NCBI RefSeq assembly: GCF_000298195.1
Contig: NZ_BAHC01000050.1
Coordinates: 1-47,408, forward strand
Direction: 5' to 3'
From: Gordonia rhizosphera NBRC 16068
Lineage (GTDB): Bacteria > Actinomycetota > Actinomycetes > Mycobacteriales > Mycobacteriaceae
Length of the DNA stretch: 47,408 nucleotides
A program made the translations under genes and the position numbers. Shown here one piece after another: positions 8,480 to 16,778 of the stretch (positions are counted from its first letter, which is position 1; each line of letters opens with the position of its first letter). The notes beneath the pieces are model-generated. The model did not search any database and was not told where the DNA came from. It saw nothing but the letters and a program-made list of their open reading frames with translations.

Positions 8480-9616
8480 GTGGATTCCTCGAATGACTCC
8501 TAGAAGCTGGACCGCGCGTGCATCCCAATCGTGTGTCTGTGCGAACCTTCTCCTTTCAGGCGCTAGCTGTGAACTGTTGTGTCCCAGCTGGCAGAATTCG
8601 ACTGTACGAGAGACGAAATCGCTGGAGTTCTCGGCAATGGTGATCAGATCAGTCGCCATCAATCGTGCGGCAGGGAGTGCTGTCGAAATCGCTGGAATCC
8701 CTGCGGCAAGATAGTCAAGGGTCTTTAGTGGAAAGCTCGCCACGTTAAATTCATCGATTCGATATGGAGTCAGGCCAACTGCGGCATTGGCAATATACAG
8801 AGCGGTATCTTCGGCGCTCTTCTGGCCAACCCAGGTGACTGAAGGATCAGATACTAGGTTGTTAATCTGGTCTCGTATCCGAGGATCGCGGTCCCTGCGG
8901 GGGCCCACAAGCACCAATGGAACTCCGATTTCAACGATTCTGGACAAAACGTCGATGTCGATTCGCTCATTGATTTTCCCGGCAAACACCGCGTAGGGCT
9001 CGCGAGGGGCGTCGGCTGGTAAGAAACCGGAAGTATACTTGTAAAGCCCCGTGTTGCAGCCGTTTGGCAGCAGTCTGACCGTTCTATTGGGCGCCTTTGC
9101 CGACAGGGTTTCGACTAATACCGGCGAGACGGCGAACACCGAGGTGGCGGCGCTGAGATTCTTTGTCTGTAGGGCAGCTATCCTCGCTTCCCCGATTCCC
9201 ATCAGCTTGGAGCCTGCGATCCAATCGTCGGTCACGTAATAGATGCGCTCCCCCGCGAGTCCTCGCGGAAACACAGCCTCCGGCGAGGCCAGGATCGCTG
9301 CCACGACGTCGAAGTCTAACCTCGCGACGGTACGTCGAACTTGAAAACTTGCCTGTGCTGCGGCAACTGATCTGATCACCGGTCGAGAGACCCCCGGTGG
9401 GCTAACCGTATTGAGTTGCCACAGTCGGTCCCCGAGCAAGCGAACTCGTTTGGGTGGAGGTCGCCGCGATCTGACAAACTCGGTCAACGGTCTGGGAGGT
9501 TCTACCCAGAGGACATCGATGTGTTGGGACAGGGCTCTCGCGAGATTCACGTCGGTTCCGGGGACGCCATCCCACGGACTGCCCGCGATAAATACGATCA
9601 CAGACCTACGAGTCAT
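8468..9616 (-). CDS. GT-B glycosyltransferase (GT1/GT4-like)
   Basis: The preferred start is the ATG at 9616 (MTRRSVIVFIAGSPWDG), because the frame upstream of it codes a sequence without domain character. The 382-residue product has a GT-B layout: an N-terminal half with GTDVNLARALSQ and LWVEPPRPL, and a C-terminal half with AVFAGKINERIDIDVL, LVLVGPRRD and the donor-site segment FPLKTLDYLAAGIPAIS near residue 310. It should act in the cytoplasm on the lipid-linked oligosaccharide. It is convergent with the GT2 gene and has 397 gene-free bases upstream. Confidence 0.8.
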   Translation of the reverse strand: MTRRSVIVFIAGSPWDGVPGTDVNLARALSQHIDVLWVEPPRPLTEFVRSRRPPPKRVRLLGDRLWQLNTVSPPGVSRPVIRSVAAAQASFQVRRTVARLDFDVVAAILASPEAVFPRGLAGERIYYVTDDWIAGSKLMGIGEARIAALQTKNLSAATSVFAVSPVLVETLSAKAPNRTVRLLPNGCNTGLYKYTSGFLPADAPREPYAVFAGKINERIDIDVLSRIVEIGVPLVLVGPRRDRDPRIRDQINNLVSDPSVTWVGQKSAEDTALYIANAAVGLTPYRIDEFNVASFPLKTLDYLAAGIPAISTALPAARLMATDLITIAENSSDFVSRTVEFCQLGHNSSQLAPERRRFAQTHDWDARAVQLLGVIRGIHSKP

Positions 9617-10013
9617 ATCTGGCACTTTGTGGTGTGGTTGATGCGAATTGAGGACGTGTGTCTGCCTCCGATTGGGGTTCTCGCTTATGGAACGCCAAAG
9701 TACCCCCACGGAGTGCATTTCCAGAACAGGACGAGGCTTCCAGGAGAGAGCCTCGACCACCTAACCCGATGGAGACGGCCAATCGTGCCTCCTTTCGGTG
9801 TCGTCCGAGTTGCGGCAGCTCACGCGCGGGACAACGCCGACTGAGCACTCGACGGGTGCCGAGTGTATTTCACAAATTACCGCTCGCGTTCGACCGCAAC
9901 CACCCCAGTGCGAATAGGAGCGCATGGCAACCGCCTGTGCCGTGCGCGATGCGGAGTCCAACCACCTCCAACCACCCGGGACTATCGTGGCCTGGTCAGC
10001 CAAAGATGTGGCG
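9617..10013. other. Gene-free stretch upstream of the minus-strand glycosyltransferase
   Basis: Open frames exist on both strands but none has a recognisable domain or a good start signal. The only structure noted is a short CACTCG/CGAGTG inverted repeat near 9846-9865. It probably contains the promoter of the glycosyltransferase starting at 9616, but no -35/-10 pair is clear enough to call. Confidence 0.4.
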
Positions 10014-10595
10014 TCAACCGGTCGTGATCCGCTGCAACCCTGCCTTCTCAAGGTCACCGCCCGCCGCAGCGTACGTCTTTCCGCATGCGCAGCACAGATC
10101 TGAATCCAGCTTCTCGCCGCACAGACAAACCCACCCACGGCGTACCGCAGGATTCCCCACGTAAAGGCCGTGCGGTGCGAGATCCGTGATCACCACTGCT
10201 CCGGCACCAACAAATGCATAGGTGCCGACGACGTGACCGCAGACAACGGTCGCTCCCGCTCCGAGCGTTGCACCCCGGCGAACCAGCGTCGTGGCCAGGG
10301 CGTCACCGGACTTCTTGACCTCAGCGCGCGGACGAATGTCGTTGGTGAAGATGACCCCGGGACCCAGGAAAACGTCGTCCTCCACCGTTACGCCCTCGAA
10401 AAGGAGTACCCGGTTCTTGACCGTCACCCGATCGCCAAGCGTCACACCGAACTCGACGTATGCGTGATCGCAGATGTTGCAGTCGGCTCCGATCGATGCG
10501 CCGTCGAGTACGTGCGCGAAGGCCCAGATCCGGGTGCGTGGGCCGATGTCTGAGCTCTCGCACAGCGCATGATCATGGACGAAGTGGTCGGGCAT
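10014..10595 (-). CDS. WbpD/WlbB-like hexapeptide-repeat N-acetyltransferase with C-terminal zinc ribbon
   Basis: The 193-residue product (ATG at 10595, preceded by GGAGAGG) resembles UDP-2-acetamido-3-amino-glucuronate N-acetyltransferases. It begins HALCESSDIGPRTRIWAF, has a left-handed beta-helix of hexapeptide repeats to about residue 145 (GVTLGDRVTVKNRVLL, GATLGAGATVVCG, AFVGAGAVV), and ends with a four-cysteine knuckle (CLCGEKL...CCACGK), as in many family members. In the Wbp/Wlb pathway it acetylates the 3-amino group made by a DegT aminotransferase. A DegT gene is divergent from it, and a WbpB-like oxidoreductase lies at 19753. An ATG at 10607 in the same frame is the alternative start. 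Confidence 0.82.
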   Translation of the reverse strand: MPDHFVHDHALCESSDIGPRTRIWAFAHVLDGASIGADCNICDHAYVEFGVTLGDRVTVKNRVLLFEGVTVEDDVFLGPGVIFTNDIRPRAEVKKSGDALATTLVRRGATLGAGATVVCGHVVGTYAFVGAGAVVITDLAPHGLYVGNPAVRRGWVCLCGEKLDSDLCCACGKTYAAAGGDLEKAGLQRITTG

Positions 10596-10843
10596 CGCCC
10601 TCTCCATTGGTCGATCGAGCCGAACTGGATGTGCCGTTGCTGGGAATCGTTGGTGCGTGCCTGCCGTTTACGGCAGGAGTCTGTTGATGGGCGATGGAAA
10701 CTGAACTCGACCATGTTAAAGTACAGCGTTCGTGTCCTGCGCACTCCCTGTAGCTGCATATTTCTTCTCGTGGGGGGCGCCGCGCGACCTGTCCGAAGGC
10801 GGGCGTGGACGCGACGCGACGATCTGAGTGTTGGGGAGTCCGC

Positions 10844-11965
10844 GTGGATGTTCCGTTCCTAGACCTTGCCGCGCAGAGCGCAGAAATCGCCGACGAGGTA
10901 CTGCCTGTTTGGCAGGCGCAGTTCATGTCGGCAGGGTTCATCGGCGGTCTGGAGGTTAGCGCCTTCGAGCGCGACTATGCTGAGTACATTGGCGTCGATC
11001 ACGTAGTCGGGGTGGCGAACGGCACCGATGCGCTTGAACTCGCCTATCGCGCGGCCGGACTGGGACCGGGCGACGAGGTGATCATGCCCGTCAACACGTT
11101 CATCGCTACCGCTGAGCCCGCCACGCGAATCGGTGCCGTCCCCGTGTTCGTGGACGTCGACGAACACCTGTTGATTGACGTGCCGTCGGTGGAAGCAGCG
11201 ATCACTCCTCGTAGTCGAGCGATTGTTCCAGTGCATTTGTATGGGCAGACCGCAGCCGTCGAGGATCTCGCACCGATCGCCGAGAAGCACGGACTGGTCA
11301 TCATCGAGGATGCCGCACAATCTCAGGGTGCGTCGTCGACAGCGGGTGGTGCTGGCACATTGGCTCGGATCGCCGCCACGAGCTTCTATCCGGGCAAGAA
11401 TTTGGGGGCCGCCGGGGACGGTGGTGCGGTCTTGACTGATGATCCAGCGGCCGCTGAGTTCGTTCGCAGTTACGCCTCGCACGGCAGCACAGTGAAGTAC
11501 GTTCACAATCGGGCGGGTACAAACTCGCGCCTCGACGCCATCCAGGCATCAATGCTGCGCGCAAAGCTACGCCGTCTCGAAGGCTGGAACGAGGCGCGCC
11601 GCGAGGCCGCGGTACGGTACTCTGCGTTGCTCGGGGACCTGTCTGGCGTCCAACTGCCGGTCACCCGGCCCGGGAACAGCGACGTGTGGCACCTGTATGT
11701 CGTCCAGGTGGACCATCGCGACGGGGTTTTGAAAGAGCTAAACGAATCTGGGATCGGTGCGGCCATCCACTACCCTTACCCACTGCACCTCACACCAGCC
11801 TACGAACACCTTGGCTACCGCCAAGGTGAGTTCCCGACTGCCGAGACCGCAGCCACCCGAATCTTGTCCCTCCCGATGTTTCCGCATCTGGATGAGGCTC
11901 GACAGGTCCGGGTGGCCGACGCTCTGGCGCGTGCGGTGGATGCGTTGGCGGTGCGCGGCACCTGA
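10844..11965 (+). CDS. DegT/DnrJ/EryC1 sugar aminotransferase (WbpE/WlbC-like)
   Basis: The GTG at 10844 is chosen because GGGGAG at 10833-10838 is correctly spaced and the family's N-terminus (VPFLDLAAQ) starts right after it; a GTG at 10805 is less likely. The 373-residue PLP enzyme has GTDALELAYRAAGLGPGDEV, the IIEDAAQSQGA aspartate region and the Schiff-base lysine in SFYPGKNLGAAGDGG near residue 186. Such enzymes transaminate a keto sugar nucleotide; with the adjacent WbpD-like acetyltransferase the likely product is a 3-amino uronic acid nucleotide, though 3- or 4-amino deoxysugars are alternatives. It leads a three-gene run with the flippase and a glycosyltransferase, whose boundaries overlap. 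Confidence 0.85.
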   Translation: MDVPFLDLAAQSAEIADEVLPVWQAQFMSAGFIGGLEVSAFERDYAEYIGVDHVVGVANGTDALELAYRAAGLGPGDEVIMPVNTFIATAEPATRIGAVPVFVDVDEHLLIDVPSVEAAITPRSRAIVPVHLYGQTAAVEDLAPIAEKHGLVIIEDAAQSQGASSTAGGAGTLARIAATSFYPGKNLGAAGDGGAVLTDDPAAAEFVRSYASHGSTVKYVHNRAGTNSRLDAIQASMLRAKLRRLEGWNEARREAAVRYSALLGDLSGVQLPVTRPGNSDVWHLYVVQVDHRDGVLKELNESGIGAAIHYPYPLHLTPAYEHLGYRQGEFPTAETAATRILSLPMFPHLDEARQVRVADALARAVDALAVRGT

Positions 11966-13416
11966 TGGTTCGTAGCAAGACGACGCGATCGCCAAACGCG
12001 CAACGGGCATTGGTGTGGAGTTTTGCCAATACCGCGATCGGGAAATTCGGCACGGTCCTGATCTCGGTCATCATCGCTCGACTGCTCGGTCCTGACGAGT
12101 TCGCGACGTTTGCGGTTGCCATGGTGGCACTTGCGGCAGTGCTCAGTTTCAACGAACTTGGTGTCAGCCTGGCTATCGTTCGTTGGGAGGGCGATCCGCG
12201 CAGCATAGGCCCGACCGTGACCACCATCTCGGTGGTCGCGAGTTTAGTCTTTTTCGCCGCTGGGTTGGTGGCTGCGCCGGAGTTCGCCCAGGCGATGGGC
12301 GATCCTGGGGCGACAGATGTAGTGAGGCTGATGCTTGTCTGCGTTCCACTGAACGGTCTGGTGGCCACGCCGGCAGCGATGCTGCAAAGGGAGTATCAGC
12401 AGGGTAGGCGAACCGTCGCGGACCAGGTTAACATCTGGCTCGGTGCGGGCATTTCGATTGCCCTGGTGATTCTCGGCTGGGGCGCTATGAGTCTCGCGAT
12501 TGGGCGCGTGGTGGCGAGCGTAGTGTTCTCCATCATGTTGATCCTATATTCTCCTGCGCCACTGCGTTTCGGGTGGCATCGCGATCTCGTGGGGCCGCTT
12601 CTGCGGTTCGGGCTGCCGCTGGCGGGAGCCAGTATCGTCGTGTTCACCGTCGGCTACGCCGACCAGATCGTGGTCGGCTCGGTCATCGGTGCGAAGGCGC
12701 TCGGTTTCTACTTGCTGGCCTTCAATCTCTCCAGTTGGCCGGTGACGTTACTGTCGCAGCCCATTCGTGCTGTTGCGCCCGCGGCTTTCGCCCGCATCCA
12801 GACGGATCGCGATCAGATGGGCGTCAACTACCGGGCCGCGTACACGGTGGTGTTTGCCGTTGCCGCGCCGGTCTGTGCATTCATTGCGGCCGCCGCTGAC
12901 CCCATCGTTACGCTCGTCTTCGGCGCCGAATGGGTGCCAGCGGCGGCGGCGCTTCAGTGGTTGGCGCTGGCCGCCGTGGTCCGAATCCTGTTCGAGTTGT
13001 CGTATGACTTCCTCGCAGTTAAGCGCCGGTCAACAGTGTTGATGGCTATCCAGATCGCGTGGTTGACCGCGTTGGTGCCGGCGTTGCTGGTGGGTGCTCA
13101 GTTGTCGGGGATCGGTGGCGTCGCGGCTGCACAGTTCGTGGTTGCGACCCTCATCCTGATCGTAGGTTACGGTTGGGCATTGTCGAGCGCCGGCGTCGAT
13201 GCGTGGGCACTTGTGCGGTCCTCGCTGTTACCCGTGGTCGCGGGAGTCGTGGCGGGAGCCGGCAGCATTCTCATCACCAGGATGGTCGACAGTGATCTGG
13301 TTGCTGACCTGACTGCCGGGTTCTTTTCACTCGCGGTCATGGGAATGTCGGTCTGGATGGTCCGCAGCAGCATTCGTACCCTTCGTGGGGCGACAAGGAT
13401 GGAGAGTTCGGCGTGA
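11965..13416 (+). CDS. Wzx-like polysaccharide flippase (MOP superfamily)
   Basis: The 483-residue protein has 12-14 predicted hydrophobic segments spread along its length. Its N-terminus is typical of the polysaccharide transporter family (ALVWSFANTAIGKFGTVLIS... LLGPDEFATFA). Wzx proteins move the undecaprenyl-linked repeat unit across the membrane for polymerisation by Wzy. The start ATG overlaps the stop of the aminotransferase (TGATG), and its own stop overlaps the next GTG, so the three genes form a coupled operon. Substrate specificity cannot be read from sequence. Confidence 0.85.
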   Translation: MVRSKTTRSPNAQRALVWSFANTAIGKFGTVLISVIIARLLGPDEFATFAVAMVALAAVLSFNELGVSLAIVRWEGDPRSIGPTVTTISVVASLVFFAAGLVAAPEFAQAMGDPGATDVVRLMLVCVPLNGLVATPAAMLQREYQQGRRTVADQVNIWLGAGISIALVILGWGAMSLAIGRVVASVVFSIMLILYSPAPLRFGWHRDLVGPLLRFGLPLAGASIVVFTVGYADQIVVGSVIGAKALGFYLLAFNLSSWPVTLLSQPIRAVAPAAFARIQTDRDQMGVNYRAAYTVVFAVAAPVCAFIAAAADPIVTLVFGAEWVPAAAALQWLALAAVVRILFELSYDFLAVKRRSTVLMAIQIAWLTALVPALLVGAQLSGIGGVAAAQFVVATLILIVGYGWALSSAGVDAWALVRSSLLPVVAGVVAGAGSILITRMVDSDLVADLTAGFFSLAVMGMSVWMVRSSIRTLRGATRMESSA

Positions 13417-14654
13417 GGGTTCTCGTATATCCACATGACCTCAATATCGGTGGTAGTCAATTGAATGCGATCGAAATTGCCGCTGGTGTGCGAAACCTCG
13501 GGCACGAGGTGGCCATCTTCGGTCGGCGGGGTCAGCTCATGAGCCGCATCCAGGAGCTCGGCCTCGAGTTCATCGAGGCGCCGCCACTTGGTCGGCGACC
13601 ATCGCCGGCAACGGCGAAGGCGTTGGCAGATCTCGTTCGCACCCGACAGGTCGACCTCATCCACGGTTACGAGTGGCCACCGACACTGGACGCGGTTCTC
13701 GCGCGCTTTCAGGGGTCGCGCGCTGCGGTGGTGTCCACGGTGATGTCGATGTCGGTGCCGCCCTTCATTCCCCACAACGTGGACTTGGTGGTCGGAACAG
13801 AGCAGATCGCTGATGCGGAGCGTGCGGCCGGACGCCGCCGCGTGTCCGTCGTCGAGCCGCCGGTGGATCTGTCTCACAACGACATAAGCGGCCATCTAGA
13901 TATGGCCGGGTTCCGCTCAGGGTTTGGGTTGGACGACGAGCGTATTCTGGTTGTCTCGGTTGCGCGATTTGCTCGAGAACTCAAGCTCGAGGGTACGTTG
14001 ACGGCGATCGATGTGATCGCCGAGCTATCCGAGAGCGTGCCGATCCGTCTGGTACTGGTCGGTGACGGCCCTGCGCGCGCCGACGTGGAGCGTGCTGCAC
14101 GCAGGGCTAACGAACGACACGGTGTCGGAACTGTCGTTCTCACCGGGGAATTGACTGATCCCCGAGCAGCCTATGCCGCAGCCGATATCATGCTCGGCAT
14201 GGGTGGGTCTGCGCTCCGCGCCCTCGCGTACGGGAAACCACTTATCGTGCAAGGGGAACAAGGGTTCTGGCGGACCTTGCGAGCGGACACCGTCGATCAG
14301 TTCCTATGGACGGGGTGGTACGGGATCGGGCCCGGGCCCGAGGTGGGGGCGGCGGCACTGCAATCCGAATTGTCGGTGTTAGTCGATCACGGTCGACGGA
14401 AGGAGGCAGGCGAGTTCGGCCTGCGCCTGGTGCGCGAGAGGTTCTCGCTCGTCCAGGCTGCACGACGGCAAGAAGACATTTACCGTCTCGCGGTCGAGGC
14501 GGGTGCACGTCGACGACTGACCGCCGAGGGACTGGCCTTCGGCCGATATGTGCAGTACTACGGGGCGAAGCGACTTCGGCGAGCACTGGGGCGCCAAGCA
14601 ACAGATGACTTCAACTCGCGCCCGGTCGCAGCGCGATGGAATGCAGGATCGTGA
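13413..14654 (+). CDS. GT4-like glycosyltransferase
   Basis: This 413-residue GT-B protein begins RVLVYPHDLNIGGSQLNA, the glycine-rich acceptor loop of GT4 enzymes, and has VSVARFARELKLEGTLTAI and LVLVGDGPARAD in the C-terminal half. The usual EX7E motif is not intact; the equivalent region reads GGSALRALAYGKPLIV. It starts with GTG overlapping the flippase stop. The C-terminal ~45 residues are basic (RRRLTAEG... GAKRLRRALGRQ), perhaps for membrane contact. It is convergent with the NeuD-like gene, with 49 bases between. Confidence 0.8.
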   Translation: MRVLVYPHDLNIGGSQLNAIEIAAGVRNLGHEVAIFGRRGQLMSRIQELGLEFIEAPPLGRRPSPATAKALADLVRTRQVDLIHGYEWPPTLDAVLARFQGSRAAVVSTVMSMSVPPFIPHNVDLVVGTEQIADAERAAGRRRVSVVEPPVDLSHNDISGHLDMAGFRSGFGLDDERILVVSVARFARELKLEGTLTAIDVIAELSESVPIRLVLVGDGPARADVERAARRANERHGVGTVVLTGELTDPRAAYAAADIMLGMGGSALRALAYGKPLIVQGEQGFWRTLRADTVDQFLWTGWYGIGPGPEVGAAALQSELSVLVDHGRRKEAGEFGLRLVRERFSLVQAARRQEDIYRLAVEAGARRRLTAEGLAFGRYVQYYGAKRLRRALGRQATDDFNSRPVAARWNAGS

Positions 14655-14703
14655 TGAACTGAGCGCGCTGTTCAGGTTCCCTTTGTCGCGTTGACCTACG
14701 AAG

Positions 14704-15339
14704 TCAGCGAAGCCGTTCCGCTGGCACCCCGGCCCAGCACTCAGCGTCAGGCAGATCTGTAAGCAGCGCCGCCCCCATACCCAGCACACTATCGGAACCC
14801 ACCCGAACACCTTGCCGGACTGAGGAATTTGTGCCCAGGTATGCGCGTTGGCCCACACAAACGGCACCGCCCAGCGTTACGCCGGCACACAAAGTCGCAA
14901 AGTCCTCGAGTACGCAGTTGTGGGTGATCACCGCGCCCGGCATGGTCACGACGTGATCGCCCAGTGTGACGTCAGCAGTCAATACCGTGTTCGCCAACAG
15001 GATTGCACCGACGCCGACCGTGCAGGACGCGGGTATCCGCACGGTCGGATCGATGATGGACGCAAAGCGATCTCGTGACACTCCCTGGGCGGCCAAGGCT
15101 GAGACAATGCTTGACCGCGATGACCCCTTCCCAGCGCACACAACAAACTCGGCGTCACGGTAACCTTTGGCACGGGGGACCGGACCCAAGACCGGGATGC
15201 CGCCAACGGACGTTCCGTGCAGTGCGGCGTCGTCGTCGAGGATTGCCTCGACCACTCGGTCACCGCCTGCATCAATTGCCGAAAGGGCTTCTCGTGCAAG
15301 GCCACTCGCGGCTACTAGGATGAGCGGTCTGGGGGTCAC
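14704..15339 (-). CDS. NeuD/PglD-like sugar acetyltransferase
   Basis: The 211-residue protein has the two-part layout of the NeuD/PglD/VioB family. An N-terminal Rossmann-like sugar-nucleotide domain (LILVAASGLAREALSAI) is followed from about residue 95 by a hexapeptide-repeat beta-helix (VRIPASCTVGVGAILLAN, VTLGDHVV, AYLGTNSSV). Members acetylate a 4-amino group of a UDP-sugar (PglD) or O-acetylate sialic acid (NeuD). Because it overlaps the stop of a DegT aminotransferase (ATGA), an aminotransferase/N-acetyltransferase pair of the PglE/PglD kind is the more likely reading. It is the last gene of a four-gene minus-strand operon. Confidence 0.82.
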   Translation of the reverse strand: MTPRPLILVAASGLAREALSAIDAGGDRVVEAILDDDAALHGTSVGGIPVLGPVPRAKGYRDAEFVVCAGKGSSRSSIVSALAAQGVSRDRFASIIDPTVRIPASCTVGVGAILLANTVLTADVTLGDHVVTMPGAVITHNCVLEDFATLCAGVTLGGAVCVGQRAYLGTNSSVRQGVRVGSDSVLGMGAALLTDLPDAECWAGVPAERLR

Positions 15340-16469
15340 GGACAGCCGCCGATCAGTACGGCGATCACCCGCTGCTGATCTGACTCGCTCAGCGCGTGGA
15401 ACACCGGAAGGATCAGCGTGTTGTCGGTGAGTCGGTCGGTAACCGGAAGTCCCGTGGTCGGTTCGAGGTCACGATAGGGCGGCTGCCGGTGCGCGGCCAT
15501 GATCCCGCGTCGCGCGGAGATGTCGGCCTTCGCCAGAGCCTCGAGGAGCCCCTCGCGGTCGGTGGGGTAGTCGTCGCCGACCTCGACCCAGAACGACTGG
15601 AAGTTGCAGGTGCCGTGTTCGGGGTCCGCGACGGCCCGCAGGCCGGGGATCTCGGCGATTGCGGCCTGATAGCGGCTGGCGATGTCGCGGCGTCGGGCCA
15701 CCAGATCGGGCAGCTTGCCCAGCTGGACAAGCCCGACGGCCGCCTGCAGGTCGGTCATCCGGAAGTTGTAGCCGACCTCGTCGTAGGTCTCGGGCGGCGG
15801 CAGGACCGATCGGTGACGGTCGGCCGCGGACACGCTCATGGCATGTTCGCGCAGGTGGCGGGCGTGGTCTGCCCAGTCCTGCCGCGAGGTGGTGATCATC
15901 CCGCCCTCACCGGTGGTCAACAGTTTGCGAGGATGAAAGGACCACGCAGCGATGTCGGCGCCGGCGCCGACCGGCCGGCCGCGGTAGGCCGAGCCGGCAC
16001 CACACGCCGCGTCCTCGACGACGATGATGCCGAGCGGGTCGGTGACCGCCCGGATGGCCCCAAGGTCCACCGGGGCACCGCCCTGGTCGACGGCGATGAC
16101 GGCCTTCGTGGCCGGGGTGAGCGCGGTCTTGACGGTCGTGGCGGTGAGGTCGCCGGTCGCCGCGTCGACGTCCGCGAAGACCGGCGTGGCACCGACGTAG
16201 CGGACGACATTGGTGGTCGCGATGAAGGAGAACGACGGGACCACGACGTCATCGCCGGGCCCGATGCCCGCGACGATCAGCGCGAGGTGCAGCGCAGTGG
16301 TGCAACTCGTGGTCGCGACGGCGTGCTCCGCCTGCATTCGGGCGGCGAATGCAGTCTCGAACTCGGCCACCTTCGGTCCTTGGGCGACCCAGCCGGATTC
16401 GATAACCGCCGCGACCGCTGCGACTTCTTCCGCGCCTAGCCATGGCTTCATGACGTTGATCCGGGTCAT
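15336..16469 (-). CDS. DegT/DnrJ/EryC1 sugar aminotransferase (PglE/LegC-like)
   Basis: The ATG at 16469 is chosen because it overlaps the stop of the upstream ORF (ATGA) and begins the family sequence TRINVMKPWLGAEE; the frame upstream has no domain character. The 377-residue PLP enzyme has GWVAQGPKVAEFE, TTSCTTALHLALIVAGIGPG, the IVVEDAACGAGS aspartate region and the lysine in SFHPRKLLTTGEGG near residue 186. These are features of enzymes that aminate UDP-4-keto-6-deoxy sugars. It is coupled to the NeuD/PglD-like acetyltransferase. No 4,6-dehydratase is seen in the window to supply its substrate. Confidence 0.85.
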   Translation of the reverse strand: MTRINVMKPWLGAEEVAAVAAVIESGWVAQGPKVAEFETAFAARMQAEHAVATTSCTTALHLALIVAGIGPGDDVVVPSFSFIATTNVVRYVGATPVFADVDAATGDLTATTVKTALTPATKAVIAVDQGGAPVDLGAIRAVTDPLGIIVVEDAACGAGSAYRGRPVGAGADIAAWSFHPRKLLTTGEGGMITTSRQDWADHARHLREHAMSVSAADRHRSVLPPPETYDEVGYNFRMTDLQAAVGLVQLGKLPDLVARRRDIASRYQAAIAEIPGLRAVADPEHGTCNFQSFWVEVGDDYPTDREGLLEALAKADISARRGIMAAHRQPPYRDLEPTTGLPVTDRLTDNTLILPVFHALSESDQQRVIAVLIGGCP

Positions 16470-16777
16470 GCCATGCCCGCAGCGACGAATCCGGCAGCGA
16501 CTTTCTCGCGCCGCGGTATTGACCACTCGGCCGGGCGGCGCTGGGTGGTGTTGAAGAGTGGAACATCCGCGGTGCGGCTGAGACCGCAGTCGCGCAGGTC
16601 GTTCGCGGTAAGGCCGGTGACGAGACGGTCGAGCATCACCGTAGGGTTCTTACGTCGTGGTGGCCGAACATGCAGAACTCGCCAACGCCGGCGCAATAGG
16701 CGTCGGTCGACGATAGTCGAGTCGGCACTGACTGCGTCTCGTGCCATCAAATACGGTACGCCGTCGACATTACTCAC
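16466..16777 (-). CDS. Small basic protein of unknown function in the sugar operon
   Basis: This ORF fills the gap between the hydroxylase and aminotransferase genes. The GTG at 16777 begins 1 base after the hydroxylase stop and its stop overlaps the aminotransferase ATG, a spacing pattern expected of a translated gene. The 103-residue product is basic (RRLLRRRW, PPRRKN) with no membrane segment or signal peptide. The segment LTANDLRDCGLSR is faintly like DUF1127, which may be coincidence. I do not recognise a family. A start at ATG 16747 would give 93 residues. Confidence 0.5.
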   Translation of the reverse strand: MSNVDGVPYLMARDAVSADSTIVDRRLLRRRWRVLHVRPPRRKNPTVMLDRLVTGLTANDLRDCGLSRTADVPLFNTTQRRPAEWSIPRREKVAAGFVAAGMA

Positions 16778-16778
16778 T

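Noticed and set aside
9658..10164. 168-codon plus-strand frame between two minus-strand genes
   Set aside because: Sequence is Arg/Ser/Pro-rich without domain character and runs into the acetyltransferase gene.
15396..16439. 347-codon plus-strand frame opposite the DegT aminotransferase
   Set aside because: The minus strand encodes a complete PLP enzyme with catalytic lysine; the plus frame is a shadow.
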